Shown: positions 15,503-24,809, numbered from the stretch's first letter. The stretch is DNA of 64,000 nucleotides from Polynucleobacter parvulilacunae (GCF_018881715.1 NZ_JACVPW010000002.1:310001-374000); one strand, 5' to 3'. A program made the numbers and translations. The notes: a model not told the origin generated them from the letters alone.

Positions 15503-16309
15503 TTAATGCGTATCTAGCCAGTTTTTAAGACTCTGATTAAATTTCTCAGGCTGCTCCATCAAGAAAAAATGGCTCGCATTGTCAAATAGGATGGTTTCTG
15601 AACCTTGGATGCCTTTACTCATGATCTCTGTAGCAGTCAAAGAACAAATGGGGTCATTCTTTCCGGCCATGATGAGTGTTGGTTGCTGTATTTTGGCTAA
15701 CTGAGCAGTGGTGTCATGATTTTGGCAGGCCTCATTCTGACGAATGTAACAAGCGGGTAATCTAGTCTCACCACCAATGAGTGCCTCAATCTTTTTAACT
15801 TGCTCTTGCTTTGTATTAAAGAAGTCCGCTGACACAAAGTTTTGGACTGAATGACGAGCATGGTCCGCCCAATTCATACGCCACTCCAGTGCTTCGCGCA
15901 TATTGATTAACACACGACGACCTAGTGGATCAAGCACTGCAAATGATGCACACAGCACTAAAGATTTCACTCTCTCTGGTGACATGAGCGCCATATGTTG
16001 CGCTACCGCACCACCCATGGATCGACCCACAATATGTGCCGATTCGATACCAAGGTGATCCATCAAGCCAAGAGTATCTTTTGCAAGGTCTTGAGTACTA
16101 ATCGGTTCATCAACCTGAGTGCTCTTACCTGCCCCACGGTTATCAAATGCAATCACCCTGAAATGATCTTTGAGAAGCTGTATCTGGGCTGTCCAGGCGC
16201 TGTAGTCACCCGCTAAGCCATGAATTAAGACCACTGGTACACCTTGACCAACATCTAGATACTGAATGTCGTAATTGCCGATCTTTGCTGTCTTTAATAA
16301 ATCCTGCAT
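15503..16309 (-). CDS. Alpha/beta hydrolase (3-oxoadipate enol-lactonase-like)
   Basis: A 268-aa cytosolic hydrolase with HGLAGDYSAW (oxyanion loop), FDNRGAGKS, nucleophile elbow GRSMGG, AGKNDPICS (acid) and ASHFFLMEQP (His). It resembles PcaD-type enol-lactonases and esterases. It is the last gene of the liv-type operon, 5 bp downstream of livF, so it probably acts on the imported compound or on an ester of it. Confidence 0.8.
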   Translation of the reverse strand: MQDLLKTAKIGNYDIQYLDVGQGVPVVLIHGLAGDYSAWTAQIQLLKDHFRVIAFDNRGAGKSTQVDEPISTQDLAKDTLGLMDHLGIESAHIVGRSMGGAVAQHMALMSPERVKSLVLCASFAVLDPLGRRVLINMREALEWRMNWADHARHSVQNFVSADFFNTKQEQVKKIEALIGGETRLPACYIRQNEACQNHDTTAQLAKIQQPTLIMAGKNDPICSLTATEIMSKGIQGSETILFDNASHFFLMEQPEKFNQSLKNWLDTH

Positions 16310-16314
16310 ATCGA

Positions 16315-17034
16315 TTACTCCACGCTCAGGTGAGCTTGTAGCTCCTGCTGCTTTTCAGTAAACAGTGATTTGCTGCCAGCAAAGACTACTCTGCCACCAT
16401 TCAGCAGCACTACGTCATCTGCAACACTTAAAGCAAGATTAAGATTTTGCTCAACCAGCACAATAGAAATAAAGGGTTTGAGCGTAGCAATAATATTGCC
16501 CACCTCTTTCACAATTTGCGGCGCCAAACCTTCTGAAGGCTCATCTAAAAGTAAGACTTTAGGATTGGTCATCAAAGCTCTGCCGATGGCCAACATCTGT
16601 TGCTCACCACCAGATAAGCTGCCTGCAATTTGATTCTTGCGCTCATTCAAGCGTGGGAAGAACTGAAAGACATCTTCAAGAGACCACTGGCGTGAACTTC
16701 CAGATCGAGGCGCTTGATAAGCGACATCTAAATTTTCTTTTACGGTCAGACTAGGAAAAATGCGACGTCCCTGCGGAACAATCCCGATGCCTGCCTGGCA
16801 AATTTTCTCTGGTGATAAGTTTTGCAGTGGCACGCCATCTAGCTCGATCAAGCCACTTCTACCGGACAAGAATCCAATAATGGAACTAATACAAGTCGTT
16901 TTACCTGCACCATTTCGGCCCAAGAGAGCTAAAACGGTATCCTTCTTTAGCTCAAATGACACGTCATACAAGATATGGCTATCGCCATAAAAAGCATTGA
17001 GGTCTTTGATCTTTAATATGGAATTAGTGGCCAA
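16315..17034 (-). CDS. livF: ABC transporter ATPase, LivF type
   Basis: A 239-aa ATPase of a HAAT-family importer. Walker A LGRNGAGKT, signature LSGGEQQ, Walker B VLLLDEPSEGL and the H-loop replaced by VEQN, as usual in LivF. The start codon is TTG at 17034, with AAGGAGA six bases upstream, overlapping the end of livG by 11 bp. It works with LivG, the two permeases and the binding protein encoded upstream. Confidence 0.92.
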   Translation of the reverse strand: MATNSILKIKDLNAFYGDSHILYDVSFELKKDTVLALLGRNGAGKTTCISSIIGFLSGRSGLIELDGVPLQNLSPEKICQAGIGIVPQGRRIFPSLTVKENLDVAYQAPRSGSSRQWSLEDVFQFFPRLNERKNQIAGSLSGGEQQMLAIGRALMTNPKVLLLDEPSEGLAPQIVKEVGNIIATLKPFISIVLVEQNLNLALSVADDVVLLNGGRVVFAGSKSLFTEKQQELQAHLSVE

Positions 17035-17764
17035 GATAAATCTCCTTGGTGCGTGGATCGTTTACGACCTCTTGGCGTGTGCCACTGGTAATCACTTCAC
17101 CGTAATGCAAGAGCGTTACTCGGTCAGCAAAGGCCAAGGCTACAGCCATATCATGCTCGATCATCAAGATAGTAATGTTGCGATCGATTTGCTGGAGTAA
17201 AGCGGTAATCGTTTCACGCTCTTCGGTCGACAAACCTGCCAAAGGCTCATCGAGCAATAGGATTTTTGGGTTTTGAGCTAAGGCCATTGCAATTTCTAGG
17301 CGACGTTTTTCTCCGTAGGATGTTTGCTCTAAAGGCAAATAGGCTTTGGCACCAAGCCCTACCTTCTCCAGTACAGCCAATGCTTTCTGGTCTAAATCCG
17401 CTTCGGATAAGAAAGACCCCCAGCATTTCCAACGCAGCGGCATTTTTCCTAACAGCGCTAACTTCACATTTGAAATTAAATTGTCTTTTCCAAACAGCGT
17501 CAGAATTTGATAGGTTCTTGCTAAATCCAGTTGTGCGCGCTTGGCAGTTGTCAGCTTGGTTACATTTTTCCCTGCTAGCGTGATCGTTCCAGAGTCTGAA
17601 GCTAGATCACCAGCAATTAAATTAAACAGCGTAGTTTTACCGGCGCCGTTTGGCCCGATCAATAAGTGCCTCTCACCTGCATTCACAGTGAGATTGACAC
17701 CCTTAGTCACCTTCAGGCCACCAAAGGATTTACTTAAATCGGAAACTTGAAGAATGGGACTCAT
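17024..17764 (-). CDS. livG: ABC transporter ATPase, LivG type
   Basis: A 246-aa ATPase with GPNGAGKTTLFNLIAG, SYGEKRRLEIAMAL (signature), LLLDEPLAGLS and IEHDMAVALAFADRV, all LivG features. It pairs with LivF to power the importer. Three bases separate it from livM, supporting one operon livK-H-M-G-F-hydrolase. Confidence 0.93.
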   Translation of the reverse strand: MSPILQVSDLSKSFGGLKVTKGVNLTVNAGERHLLIGPNGAGKTTLFNLIAGDLASDSGTITLAGKNVTKLTTAKRAQLDLARTYQILTLFGKDNLISNVKLALLGKMPLRWKCWGSFLSEADLDQKALAVLEKVGLGAKAYLPLEQTSYGEKRRLEIAMALAQNPKILLLDEPLAGLSTEERETITALLQQIDRNITILMIEHDMAVALAFADRVTLLHYGEVITSGTRQEVVNDPRTKEIYLGH

Positions 17765-17767
17765 CTT

Positions 17768-18703
17768 TTACTTATTTGAGTTGAGTGCATTTTTAATACG
17801 CTCAAAACCAGCAACAATGCCACCTGGAATGAACATCACAATGAAAATAAATACCAAACCTAATAAAGTTACCCAGTGATCAACATATTGACTTGCCACG
17901 TTCTTTAATAGCATGACTAAAGCAGCGCCGATGACTGGACCCATCAAGGTACCAGCTCCACCAGCAATCACCATCAAGAGCATCTCAGCAGAGTTTGCTA
18001 ATGAAAGGCTGTGTGGACTAATAAATTGGTGATAGTAGACATACATAATTCCACCGATGGAACCGAAGAAGCCACAAGCAGTAAAGGTTACCCAGCGAAT
18101 AAGCCAGACATTGAACCCAAGCGCACTCATTCGACGTGGCTGATCTTTAGTCCCACGAATGGTGGCGCCAAATGGAGAGCGTACCAAGATTGCAATCGCA
18201 ACCCAAACTAACAAAAATACGAAAAGGGTGAAGTAGTAGAAGTAATTCGCCTCTCCTAAGTCAAGCCCGAACATATGTGGTCTAGTGATGCCAGAAATTC
18301 CGTTATCACCGCCAGTAACACTAGCCCAGCGATACGCTAAGCCCCATAGAATTTGTCCAAAGGCTAAAGTAATCATCAAGAAGCTAATGCCGGTAGCGCG
18401 CAAAGCAATGAGTCCAAAAATGCCGGCTACGACAGTAGTGCTAACGATTGCAATCGCTGCAGTACTGGCATGACTCCAACCCAGTTTTACAGTCAACCAG
18501 CTACTGATGTATGCCGCTAAACCTAAATATCCCGCATGACCTAGTGAGGTTAAGCCGGCATAACCCACAAGTAAATTCAGACTCATGGCAAAAATGGCGG
18601 CAATCAGAATTTGGCTCGCTAGGTTGGTGTAATACGTGCCCCCAATAATGATTGGGAGCGCAAGCAATACAGCCAGAATGCCGATATAGAAAATGCGGTT
18701 CAA
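17768..18703 (-). CDS. livM: ABC transporter permease, LivM type
   Basis: A 311-aa inner-membrane permease with about 8-10 helices. AMSLNLLVGYAGLTSLGHAGYLGLAAY and the EAA-like stretch GGAGTLMGPVIGAALVMLL identify LivM. It starts with TTG at 18703, overlapping the livH stop (TTGA); no ATG is available nearby. It forms the channel together with LivH. Confidence 0.92.
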   Translation of the reverse strand: MNRIFYIGILAVLLALPIIIGGTYYTNLASQILIAAIFAMSLNLLVGYAGLTSLGHAGYLGLAAYISSWLTVKLGWSHASTAAIAIVSTTVVAGIFGLIALRATGISFLMITLAFGQILWGLAYRWASVTGGDNGISGITRPHMFGLDLGEANYFYYFTLFVFLLVWVAIAILVRSPFGATIRGTKDQPRRMSALGFNVWLIRWVTFTACGFFGSIGGIMYVYYHQFISPHSLSLANSAEMLLMVIAGGAGTLMGPVIGAALVMLLKNVASQYVDHWVTLLGLVFIFIVMFIPGGIVAGFERIKNALNSNK

Positions 18704-19560
18704 GCGCTAATCTTTCCAAACAAGCCACGGGGGCGAACAGCCAAAATAATCAACATCGGCAAAAATAAAACGATGTATGCCAAATCAGGGAATAGGGCTT
18801 GACCAAAGCTGTAGATAAAGCCAATCAAAAAGCTGCCAATGAATGCACCTAATAAACTCCCGAGTCCGCCCAGAATTACAACTACCAATGCGATAGGCAA
18901 CATATCAGCGTCTAGACCTGGATAAACCGACAAAATCGGAGCGGCAGCAATGCCCCCTACTCCTGCTAAGGCCGTGCCCAAGCAAAAAACAATGGAGAAC
19001 AATTTTGTGGCAGGTACACCAATACCCTGCGCCATTTGGCGATCGTCAACACTGGCGCGAATCATGACTCCCAGTTTTGTTTTATCAAGCAAGAGCCATA
19101 AACCGAGTGCAACAAAAATACTAAAAATAACTAATGCAATACGGTAGAGGGGAAAGGTTTGGCCAAGGATCTGAACACCCCCAGCAAGAAAGCTTGGGGC
19201 CGCAACAGGACGGGGATCGCCGCCCCAGAACCAAAGACTGCAATCGGCAATCACAAAAGCGACACCTAAAGTTGCCAATACCTGAGAAAGGCTGTTGCCC
19301 GCCAAACGGCGCAGAATCACTCTTTCTACTATGCAGCCCAAAAGACCAATAGCCAAAGCTGCAGCGAGGATGGCGAGAAAGAAAGAATGGCCAGCCTCAA
19401 TGACACTTAAACCCACATAAGCGCCCAACATGAAATACGCGCCATGCGAGAGATTGGCAATGCGCATTAATCCGAAAATTAATGAAAAGCCTGCCGCTAG
19501 GGTGAAAAGAACTCCCCCTAGGGCAAGGCTATTAAGACTCTGAATTAACCAAAAGGACAT
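18700..19560 (-). CDS. livH: ABC transporter permease, LivH type
   Basis: A 286-aa permease with SLALGGVLFTLAAGFSLIFGLMRIANLSHGAYFMLGAYVG and VVILGGLGSLLGAFIGSFLIG, typical of LivH. It partners LivM. The binding-protein gene lies 10 bp upstream. Overlap with livM suggests coupled translation. Confidence 0.92.
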   Translation of the reverse strand: MSFWLIQSLNSLALGGVLFTLAAGFSLIFGLMRIANLSHGAYFMLGAYVGLSVIEAGHSFFLAILAAALAIGLLGCIVERVILRRLAGNSLSQVLATLGVAFVIADCSLWFWGGDPRPVAAPSFLAGGVQILGQTFPLYRIALVIFSIFVALGLWLLLDKTKLGVMIRASVDDRQMAQGIGVPATKLFSIVFCLGTALAGVGGIAAAPILSVYPGLDADMLPIALVVVILGGLGSLLGAFIGSFLIGFIYSFGQALFPDLAYIVLFLPMLIILAVRPRGLFGKISA

Positions 19561-19570
19561 GTGCGGCGAA

Positions 19571-20818
19571 TTAGTTTTCTAAGTTGTTCGCAGGTGGGTA
19601 ATCTCTGGAGTAAACAGGGTTAGCCAAGAAGTCCTTTGTCTTGTACGTCCAGAACTGACTAACCGCTGGGTAAGTTTTAAGTACAACGTTAGTAAGCTTG
19701 CCGTCTTTTTTCTCCACCTTACGGATATAGATATCCATAATTGGGTTACCCAAGGCATCTAATGTCACCTTACCTCTTGGATCATTTGGTAACTGCACCG
19801 CACGCAATGCAGCCATGAAGGCATTCTTATCCTCAATATTGCCCTTGACATCTTTTAATGCTTGTTCAAGCATCAAGGCTGCGCCATAAGCACCCATGGA
19901 ATAGTAGCCAGGATCCTTTTTGTACATCGCATTGAAATCTTTTACAAACTTTGCATTAGCAGCATTGTTCAAGTTTGCTGAATACCAACCGGTAGAAATC
20001 ACACCGATTGCATCGTCACCCATGAAAGGCAAAATACCCTCATCAACTGTAGTCATTGCACCAAGCAGTGGAATTTTTCCTTTTAAGCCGTACTCGCTAT
20101 ATTGCTTCACAAACTTCACGCCGTTACCACCTGCAAAGGCTGCAAACACAGCATCAACGTTTGGCTTGATCTGACCAATATAAGTACCGTAGTCCGCTAC
20201 GTTCAAAGGAGTCCAGAGCTTCTGCACTACCTTGCCGCCGTTCTCTTCAAATGTTCTTTGGAAGCCAGCTGCAATTTCATGACCAAAAGCAAAGTCATCG
20301 GCAATGATGGCGATGCGCTTGTACTTCAGATCTTTAGCAGCGTACTCACCAAGCGCATGACTTGGTTGAGCCGAACTACCAACACCACGAACAAACCAAG
20401 GATTTGGTTTACGTTGTGTCAAATCTTCGGCGCCTGCAGATGGAGAGATTACAGGTACGCCTACCTTTTTAATGTAGTCATCCACTGCAATCGCCTCAAA
20501 TGCTGCCAAAGGTCCAATAATGACTTGAACCTTATCTTTTTCTACCAGCTCTTGTGTTTTAGTTTTAGTAACAGCTGGTTGACCAGAAGTATCAGCAACA
20601 AAAAGCTCGACCTTTCTACCAGCGATCGTATTGTTGCGCTCCTTCATAAACAGATTTATTGCCTCCTCCATCTGTTTTCCGCCTGCAGCTAATGCGCCCG
20701 ATTTAATGGTTAGAAAACCAACCCGAATCGGCGCCTGATCAGCAGCAAAGGCTGCGGGGGTTAACAGCGCCCCCGTTACTGCAAGCGCTATGGCTTTTAG
20801 GTGGATCTTTTTCAACAT
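19571..20818 (-). CDS. HAAT-family periplasmic substrate-binding protein
   Basis: A 415-aa periplasmic binding protein with a clear signal peptide (LKAIALAVTGALLTPAAFAADQ). The mature protein begins IRVGFLTIKSGALAAGGKQMEEAINLFMKE, the type I periplasmic-binding fold used by LivK/AmiC/aromatic-acid HAAT proteins. It captures the substrate for LivHMGF. Such proteins in betaproteobacteria often bind aromatic acids or amides rather than leucine, so no substrate is assigned. It is the first gene of the operon, divergent from the GntR gene. Confidence 0.9.
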   Translation of the reverse strand: MLKKIHLKAIALAVTGALLTPAAFAADQAPIRVGFLTIKSGALAAGGKQMEEAINLFMKERNNTIAGRKVELFVADTSGQPAVTKTKTQELVEKDKVQVIIGPLAAFEAIAVDDYIKKVGVPVISPSAGAEDLTQRKPNPWFVRGVGSSAQPSHALGEYAAKDLKYKRIAIIADDFAFGHEIAAGFQRTFEENGGKVVQKLWTPLNVADYGTYIGQIKPNVDAVFAAFAGGNGVKFVKQYSEYGLKGKIPLLGAMTTVDEGILPFMGDDAIGVISTGWYSANLNNAANAKFVKDFNAMYKKDPGYYSMGAYGAALMLEQALKDVKGNIEDKNAFMAALRAVQLPNDPRGKVTLDALGNPIMDIYIRKVEKKDGKLTNVVLKTYPAVSQFWTYKTKDFLANPVYSRDYPPANNLEN

Positions 20819-20872
20819 AACTGTCTCCTCGCGGTGTTTTGTACTCTTTAATAGTTGTTTTAATGTCTTGGT

Positions 20873-20886
20873 TGATATACTACAAT
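20873..20886 (+). promoter_or_regulatory. Candidate operator repeat upstream of binding-protein gene, copy 1
   Basis: TGATATACTACAAT, matching TGATATATTACGAT at 20980 in 12 of 14 positions, same orientation, 107 bp apart. Both lie in the AT-rich region between the divergent binding-protein and GntR genes. A role as GntR sites is inferred. Confidence 0.4.
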
Positions 20887-20979
20887 AAATTTTAATTTAA
20901 GCAATATTTTTCTGTAAATATTATTTATCTATATTAATCAATTGCTTATAAAATTACTTGGCGTACTAGAAAACCCTTG

Positions 20980-20993
20980 TGATATATTACGAT
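20980..20993 (+). promoter_or_regulatory. Candidate operator repeat upstream of GntR gene, copy 2
   Basis: TGATATATTACGAT, 35 bp upstream of the GntR start codon; partner of the repeat at 20873. The GTGATATATTAC part is a near-palindrome. Confidence 0.4.
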
Positions 20994-21027
20994 CAATATT
21001 TATAGAGAACCTAATATCTCTGAAACC

Positions 21028-21708
21028 ATGACATCCACAATTACAGAACCCGTAGAAGTAGACGGTAGACTGCTCCGCGAGAGAGTCTACGAGCAACTAC
21101 GTCACGATATCTTGACGTGCGAACTCATGCCTGGCGCTGAGATTCGAGAGGCTGAATTAGCAGCGCGGTTTGAAGTCAGCAAATCCCCAGTACGTGATGC
21201 CCTGATTAGCCTAGAGCGCGAAGGTCTTGTAATCACCATTCCACGCCAAGGTTATCGCGTAGCCCCTGTTTCGATTTCAGATATGTTGGACATGTTTCAT
21301 TTGCGCGCAGCACTTGAGCGAGCCAATATCGAGCGCGTTATTCGTCATGCGACTGATGAACAGTTACAAGCCTTAGATCAATACAAACACTTTGATGAAA
21401 GCCAATGGACAGATGGATTTGTGGGATACAACAAATCGTTCCATCGCAACATGGCTGAACTCGGCGGCAATCCACGCATGCGCGATCAACTGATTGACCT
21501 CATTGATTTAATGGAGAGAGCAGTTCAGATCAGCGTTAGCAATATGAATCACGGCAAGCCAGAGGCCCTGGTTGAAGAGCATCGCGAGATCATCGATATC
21601 GTCCAAGCCAGATCTATTAAGGCTGCCCAGCGTTTAGCTGAACAGCACGTACTCGCTGCTGGTAAGCGGGTCAGTAATGCAGTTTCACGCGGAATGATTG
21701 TTAATTAA
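21028..21708 (+). CDS. GntR-family (FCD) transcriptional regulator
   Basis: A 226-aa regulator with winged-helix residues about 12-78 (ELAARFEVSKSPVRDALISLEREGLVITIPRQGYRV) and an FCD effector domain behind it (FHLRAALERANIERVIRHAT). It sits between the divergent transporter operon and the downstream aldehyde dehydrogenase, and is therefore the likely local regulator of both. The effector is unknown. Confidence 0.9.
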   Translation: MTSTITEPVEVDGRLLRERVYEQLRHDILTCELMPGAEIREAELAARFEVSKSPVRDALISLEREGLVITIPRQGYRVAPVSISDMLDMFHLRAALERANIERVIRHATDEQLQALDQYKHFDESQWTDGFVGYNKSFHRNMAELGGNPRMRDQLIDLIDLMERAVQISVSNMNHGKPEALVEEHREIIDIVQARSIKAAQRLAEQHVLAAGKRVSNAVSRGMIVN

Positions 21709-21734
21709 TTCAATTTATTTTTTAAAGGACCACC

Positions 21735-23255
21735 ATGTCAACATCTAACAAGCAAGTACCCATTCGTGGATTATTCATTGATGGCAAAGAAGTGCCTGCA
21801 TCACAACCAGAACTGCTGGATGTTTTAAACCCAGCGACTGGTGAGATGCTTGCACAAATCTCACATGCGACAGACGCAGACGTGGATAAGGCAGTAAAAA
21901 GTTCTGCTAAGGCCTTTGCTAGCTCCGAATGGAGTGCAATGTCTAATCGCACAAGAGCAAAATTAATTAATAAATTGGCTGATGTTTTTGAAGCGAACTT
22001 AGAAGAAATCTACACACTAGAAACCGCTAATAACGGTCGCTCATTGAATGAGACTCGCGCACAAGTTTCTCGCTTGCCAGACTTCTTCCGTTACAACGCA
22101 GGCCTCGCAATTGCACGCCGTGATTCAGTGATTCCAGTAGATGGCAACTATCTAAACTACACCCTGCGTACTCCTATTGGCGTAGTTGGTAACTCCACAC
22201 CGTTCAACCATCCGCTGATGATCATGGTAAAGAGCTTGGCTCCTACACTCGCATCTGGTTGCACCACAGTCGTTAAGCCTTCTGAATACACCCCACTCAC
22301 TACACTACGTCTTGCTCAGTTATTTGTTGACGCTGGTTTACCTCCAGGAGTATTTAACGTCATTACTGGACTTGGGCCATCGACTGGTAAAGCACTTGCT
22401 GAGCATCCTGGTTTGGCTAAGTGGGTTCTTACTGGTGGCACAGAAGCTGGACGCATTACTGGTGCATTAGCTGGTAGCAACTTTGCACACCAAACTTTAG
22501 AACTCGGTGGCAAAACACCAGTACTCGTATTTGATGACTTTAACGTAGATCAAGCAGTGAACTACGCCGCATTTGGCGCCTTCATTGGTGCAGGTCAAAC
22601 CTGTATTTGCGGCAGCCGTCAGATTGTTCAAGCAAAAATTTATGATGAGTTTGTAGAGAAGCTTGCAGCTAAAGCAAAATCAATTCGTATCGGCAACCCA
22701 ATTGACGCTTCTGTGCAACTGGGGCCTGTGGTGTCCGCACGTCAACAGCAGCGTGTTCTAAAGTACATCGACATTGGCTTGAATGAAGACAAAGCCCGTT
22801 TGGTTGCTGGAGGCAAAGTACCTGCTGACCCAAGCCTGCAAAACGGCTTCTTTGTTGAGCCAACCGTTTTTGCTGACGTTACTAGAAATATGCGCATTTT
22901 CCAAGAGGAAGTATTTGGACCATTCGTATCCGTTACTAAATTCACAACCGAAGAAGAAGGTCTTGAATTGGCTAATGATTCTCCATTTGGCCTTGCTGGC
23001 GCTATCCGCACAAACGATGTGACTAGAGCGCACCGCGTTGCCGCCAAACTTAAATGCGGCATTGTTTGGGTAAATGACCATCACCGTTTAGACCCAGCGT
23101 CACCATGGGGCGGCATTAAGGACTCCGGTATTGGTCGTGAGTGCGGTACAGAATCCTTTGACCAACACTTTGAAACTAAGAGTGTAATGATTCGATTAGA
23201 TGATGCGCCATTTGACTGGTACAAAGATACCGCCAGCCAGCCACGCCTTAACTAA
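21735..23255 (+). CDS. NAD(P)-dependent aldehyde dehydrogenase
   Basis: A 506-aa ALDH-superfamily enzyme. It shows the Rossmann-type nucleotide site (LTGGTEAGRITGALAG), catalytic Glu in LELGGKTP and catalytic Cys in GAGQTCICGSR, with length normal for the family. AAAGGA lies 6 bp before the ATG. It oxidises an aldehyde to an acid; substrate unknown. The gene leads ALDH-hydrolase-GST, three genes running behind the GntR regulator, and probably belongs to the pathway for the compound imported by the divergent ABC system. Confidence 0.9.
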   Translation: MSTSNKQVPIRGLFIDGKEVPASQPELLDVLNPATGEMLAQISHATDADVDKAVKSSAKAFASSEWSAMSNRTRAKLINKLADVFEANLEEIYTLETANNGRSLNETRAQVSRLPDFFRYNAGLAIARRDSVIPVDGNYLNYTLRTPIGVVGNSTPFNHPLMIMVKSLAPTLASGCTTVVKPSEYTPLTTLRLAQLFVDAGLPPGVFNVITGLGPSTGKALAEHPGLAKWVLTGGTEAGRITGALAGSNFAHQTLELGGKTPVLVFDDFNVDQAVNYAAFGAFIGAGQTCICGSRQIVQAKIYDEFVEKLAAKAKSIRIGNPIDASVQLGPVVSARQQQRVLKYIDIGLNEDKARLVAGGKVPADPSLQNGFFVEPTVFADVTRNMRIFQEEVFGPFVSVTKFTTEEEGLELANDSPFGLAGAIRTNDVTRAHRVAAKLKCGIVWVNDHHRLDPASPWGGIKDSGIGRECGTESFDQHFETKSVMIRLDDAPFDWYKDTASQPRLN

Positions 23256-23293
23256 TCACCCGTCTTCCAATAGAGAGCAAGGAAAAAATTCAC

Positions 23294-24079
23294 ATGGCAA
23301 TTAAAACTTTAACCATTGATAACAAGAAATTGAGTTTGGACATATCAGGCTCAGGCAAGCCGATTGTTTTATTTCACTCTCTATTGGCTGACAGCAGTTC
23401 ATTTGCGCCACTGGCAGCAGACTTGGTTAAAACCCATGAAGTGATCTCACTGAACCTTCCTGGATTTGAAGGTTCTGACTTTGTAGGCGGTGATCTCAAC
23501 GTGATTGCAGACCATATTGCCAAAGGCATTGAAACTTTACACCTTTCTGAAAAACCCATCTTCTTGGGTAATGGTTACGGCGGCTTCATCGCTTTGATCA
23601 CCAGCATTCGTCACCCACAGCTTGCTTCACGCTTAGTATTGGCAGATTGTGGCGCGATGTTCTCCGAGCCAGGTCGTGCGGCTTTCCGTGGAATGTCTGG
23701 TGCCGCTAAAGAAAAAGGTTTGGAAGCAATTGCTGATGTTGCAATGCGCCGCTTATTTGCTCCTGAGTTCCAAGAGCAGAACCCAACACTTGTTGCCGAA
23801 AGAAAGAAACGTTTCTTGACTCTCGATACTGAAACATTCCATGGCGCATGTGCTGCTCTAGCCGGCCTAGATATTCGTGATCAACTTTCCAAAGTAACTC
23901 AGCCAGTGTTGGTGCTGGTTGGAGAGCTTGATGAAGCAACTCCTTCAGCAATGTCTGTAGAGCTCCATGCTGGCTTGCCAAATGCAACTTTGAACATCTT
24001 GCCAGGCTTGGCACACGTTCCTCAGTTGCAAGCACCGGCGGTCTTCATGGACGCTATTCGCAACTTCATTAACGCCTAA
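23294..24079 (+). CDS. Alpha/beta hydrolase
   Basis: A 261-aa cytosolic hydrolase with FHSLLADSSSF, NLPGFEGSD, VGELDEATPS and LPGLAHVPQL (likely His). At the nucleophile elbow it reads LGNGYGGF, so the usual serine of GxSxG is replaced by Tyr (GNGYGG), with the preceding residue Asn. This makes the catalytic mechanism uncertain; it may be a divergent or inactive member. AAGGA precedes the ATG. It lies between ALDH and GST genes. Confidence 0.75.
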   Translation: MAIKTLTIDNKKLSLDISGSGKPIVLFHSLLADSSSFAPLAADLVKTHEVISLNLPGFEGSDFVGGDLNVIADHIAKGIETLHLSEKPIFLGNGYGGFIALITSIRHPQLASRLVLADCGAMFSEPGRAAFRGMSGAAKEKGLEAIADVAMRRLFAPEFQEQNPTLVAERKKRFLTLDTETFHGACAALAGLDIRDQLSKVTQPVLVLVGELDEATPSAMSVELHAGLPNATLNILPGLAHVPQLQAPAVFMDAIRNFINA

Positions 24080-24101
24080 GCACTCATTAGCAAATCACCA
24101 C

Positions 24102-24755
24102 ATGAGTGTTACTCTTTACGGATTCTGGCGGTCACTAGCCGCTTATCGCGTTAGGGTTGCCCTTAACCTCAAGGGCATTCCCTTTGAAGAGGTCTCAGTC
24201 AACTTAGCTGGCGGTGAGCAGTTCAGCGAAGCCTATAGCACCCTGAACCCACAACACATAGTGCCTTTGCTGAAGCATGACGGCAATGAAGTTGTTCAAT
24301 CCTTGGCCATTCTGGAATACATTGAAGATATTTGGCCTAGCCCAAAACTCATCCCCAGCACCCCGCTTGATAAAGCAGAAGTCAAAGCACTGGCGTTAAT
24401 CACTATTGCAGACACCCACCCCTTAATTGTTCCGAGAGTCAGAAACTTTTTGAATAAGGAATGGGGTTTAGATGAAGCAGAGCAAACCAAATGGGCTCAG
24501 CATTGGTTTACTAAAGGCAATGAAGCGATTGAAAACACACTCATCAAGCTAGGCAAATCTCAGACTTACGCTTTTGGTGATGAAGTGACGATTGCTGATA
24601 TTGCATTAGCATCACATGTCATTGGTGCCAAGCTATTTAATGTAGATATGAGCACTGCTCCCACTCTAGATAACATCTTTAAAAACTGCATGAAGATTCC
24701 TAGCTTCGCAGATGCACATCCCCTCAAGCAACCGGGCGCACCTAAAGCAAGCTAA
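24102..24755 (+). CDS. Zeta-class glutathione S-transferase (maleylacetoacetate isomerase-like)
   Basis: A 217-aa GST with LYGFWRSLAAYRVRVALNLKGIPFEEVSVNL, close to the zeta-class pattern, then NPQHIVPLL, QSLAILEYIED and a C-terminal helical domain (FGDEVTIADIALASH). Maleylacetoacetate isomerases act late in tyrosine/homogentisate or gentisate breakdown. Canonical SSCSWRVRIAL is here RSLAAYRVRVAL, so the cysteine is missing and the substrate may differ. Ends before a strong terminator shared with the convergent autotransporter gene. Confidence 0.83.
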   Translation: MSVTLYGFWRSLAAYRVRVALNLKGIPFEEVSVNLAGGEQFSEAYSTLNPQHIVPLLKHDGNEVVQSLAILEYIEDIWPSPKLIPSTPLDKAEVKALALITIADTHPLIVPRVRNFLNKEWGLDEAEQTKWAQHWFTKGNEAIENTLIKLGKSQTYAFGDEVTIADIALASHVIGAKLFNVDMSTAPTLDNIFKNCMKIPSFADAHPLKQPGAPKAS

Positions 24756-24785
24756 ATCAAATTAAGGTTTGACCTACAGGAGTAC

Positions 24786-24809
24786 AAAAGCCACCCGCAG
24801 GTGGCTTTT
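24786..24809. terminator. Bidirectional terminator
   Basis: AAAAGCCACC-CGCA-GGTGGCTTTT between convergent genes; U-tracts on both strands. Same stem as at 28558, 38578 and similar to 44989. Confidence 0.92.

Noticed and set aside
20102-20692. 196-aa ORF on the plus strand opposite the HAAT binding-protein gene
   Set aside because: Lies fully inside a well-supported gene on the other strand; composition (many Cys, Arg, Leu) is typical of an antisense shadow and it has no domain.
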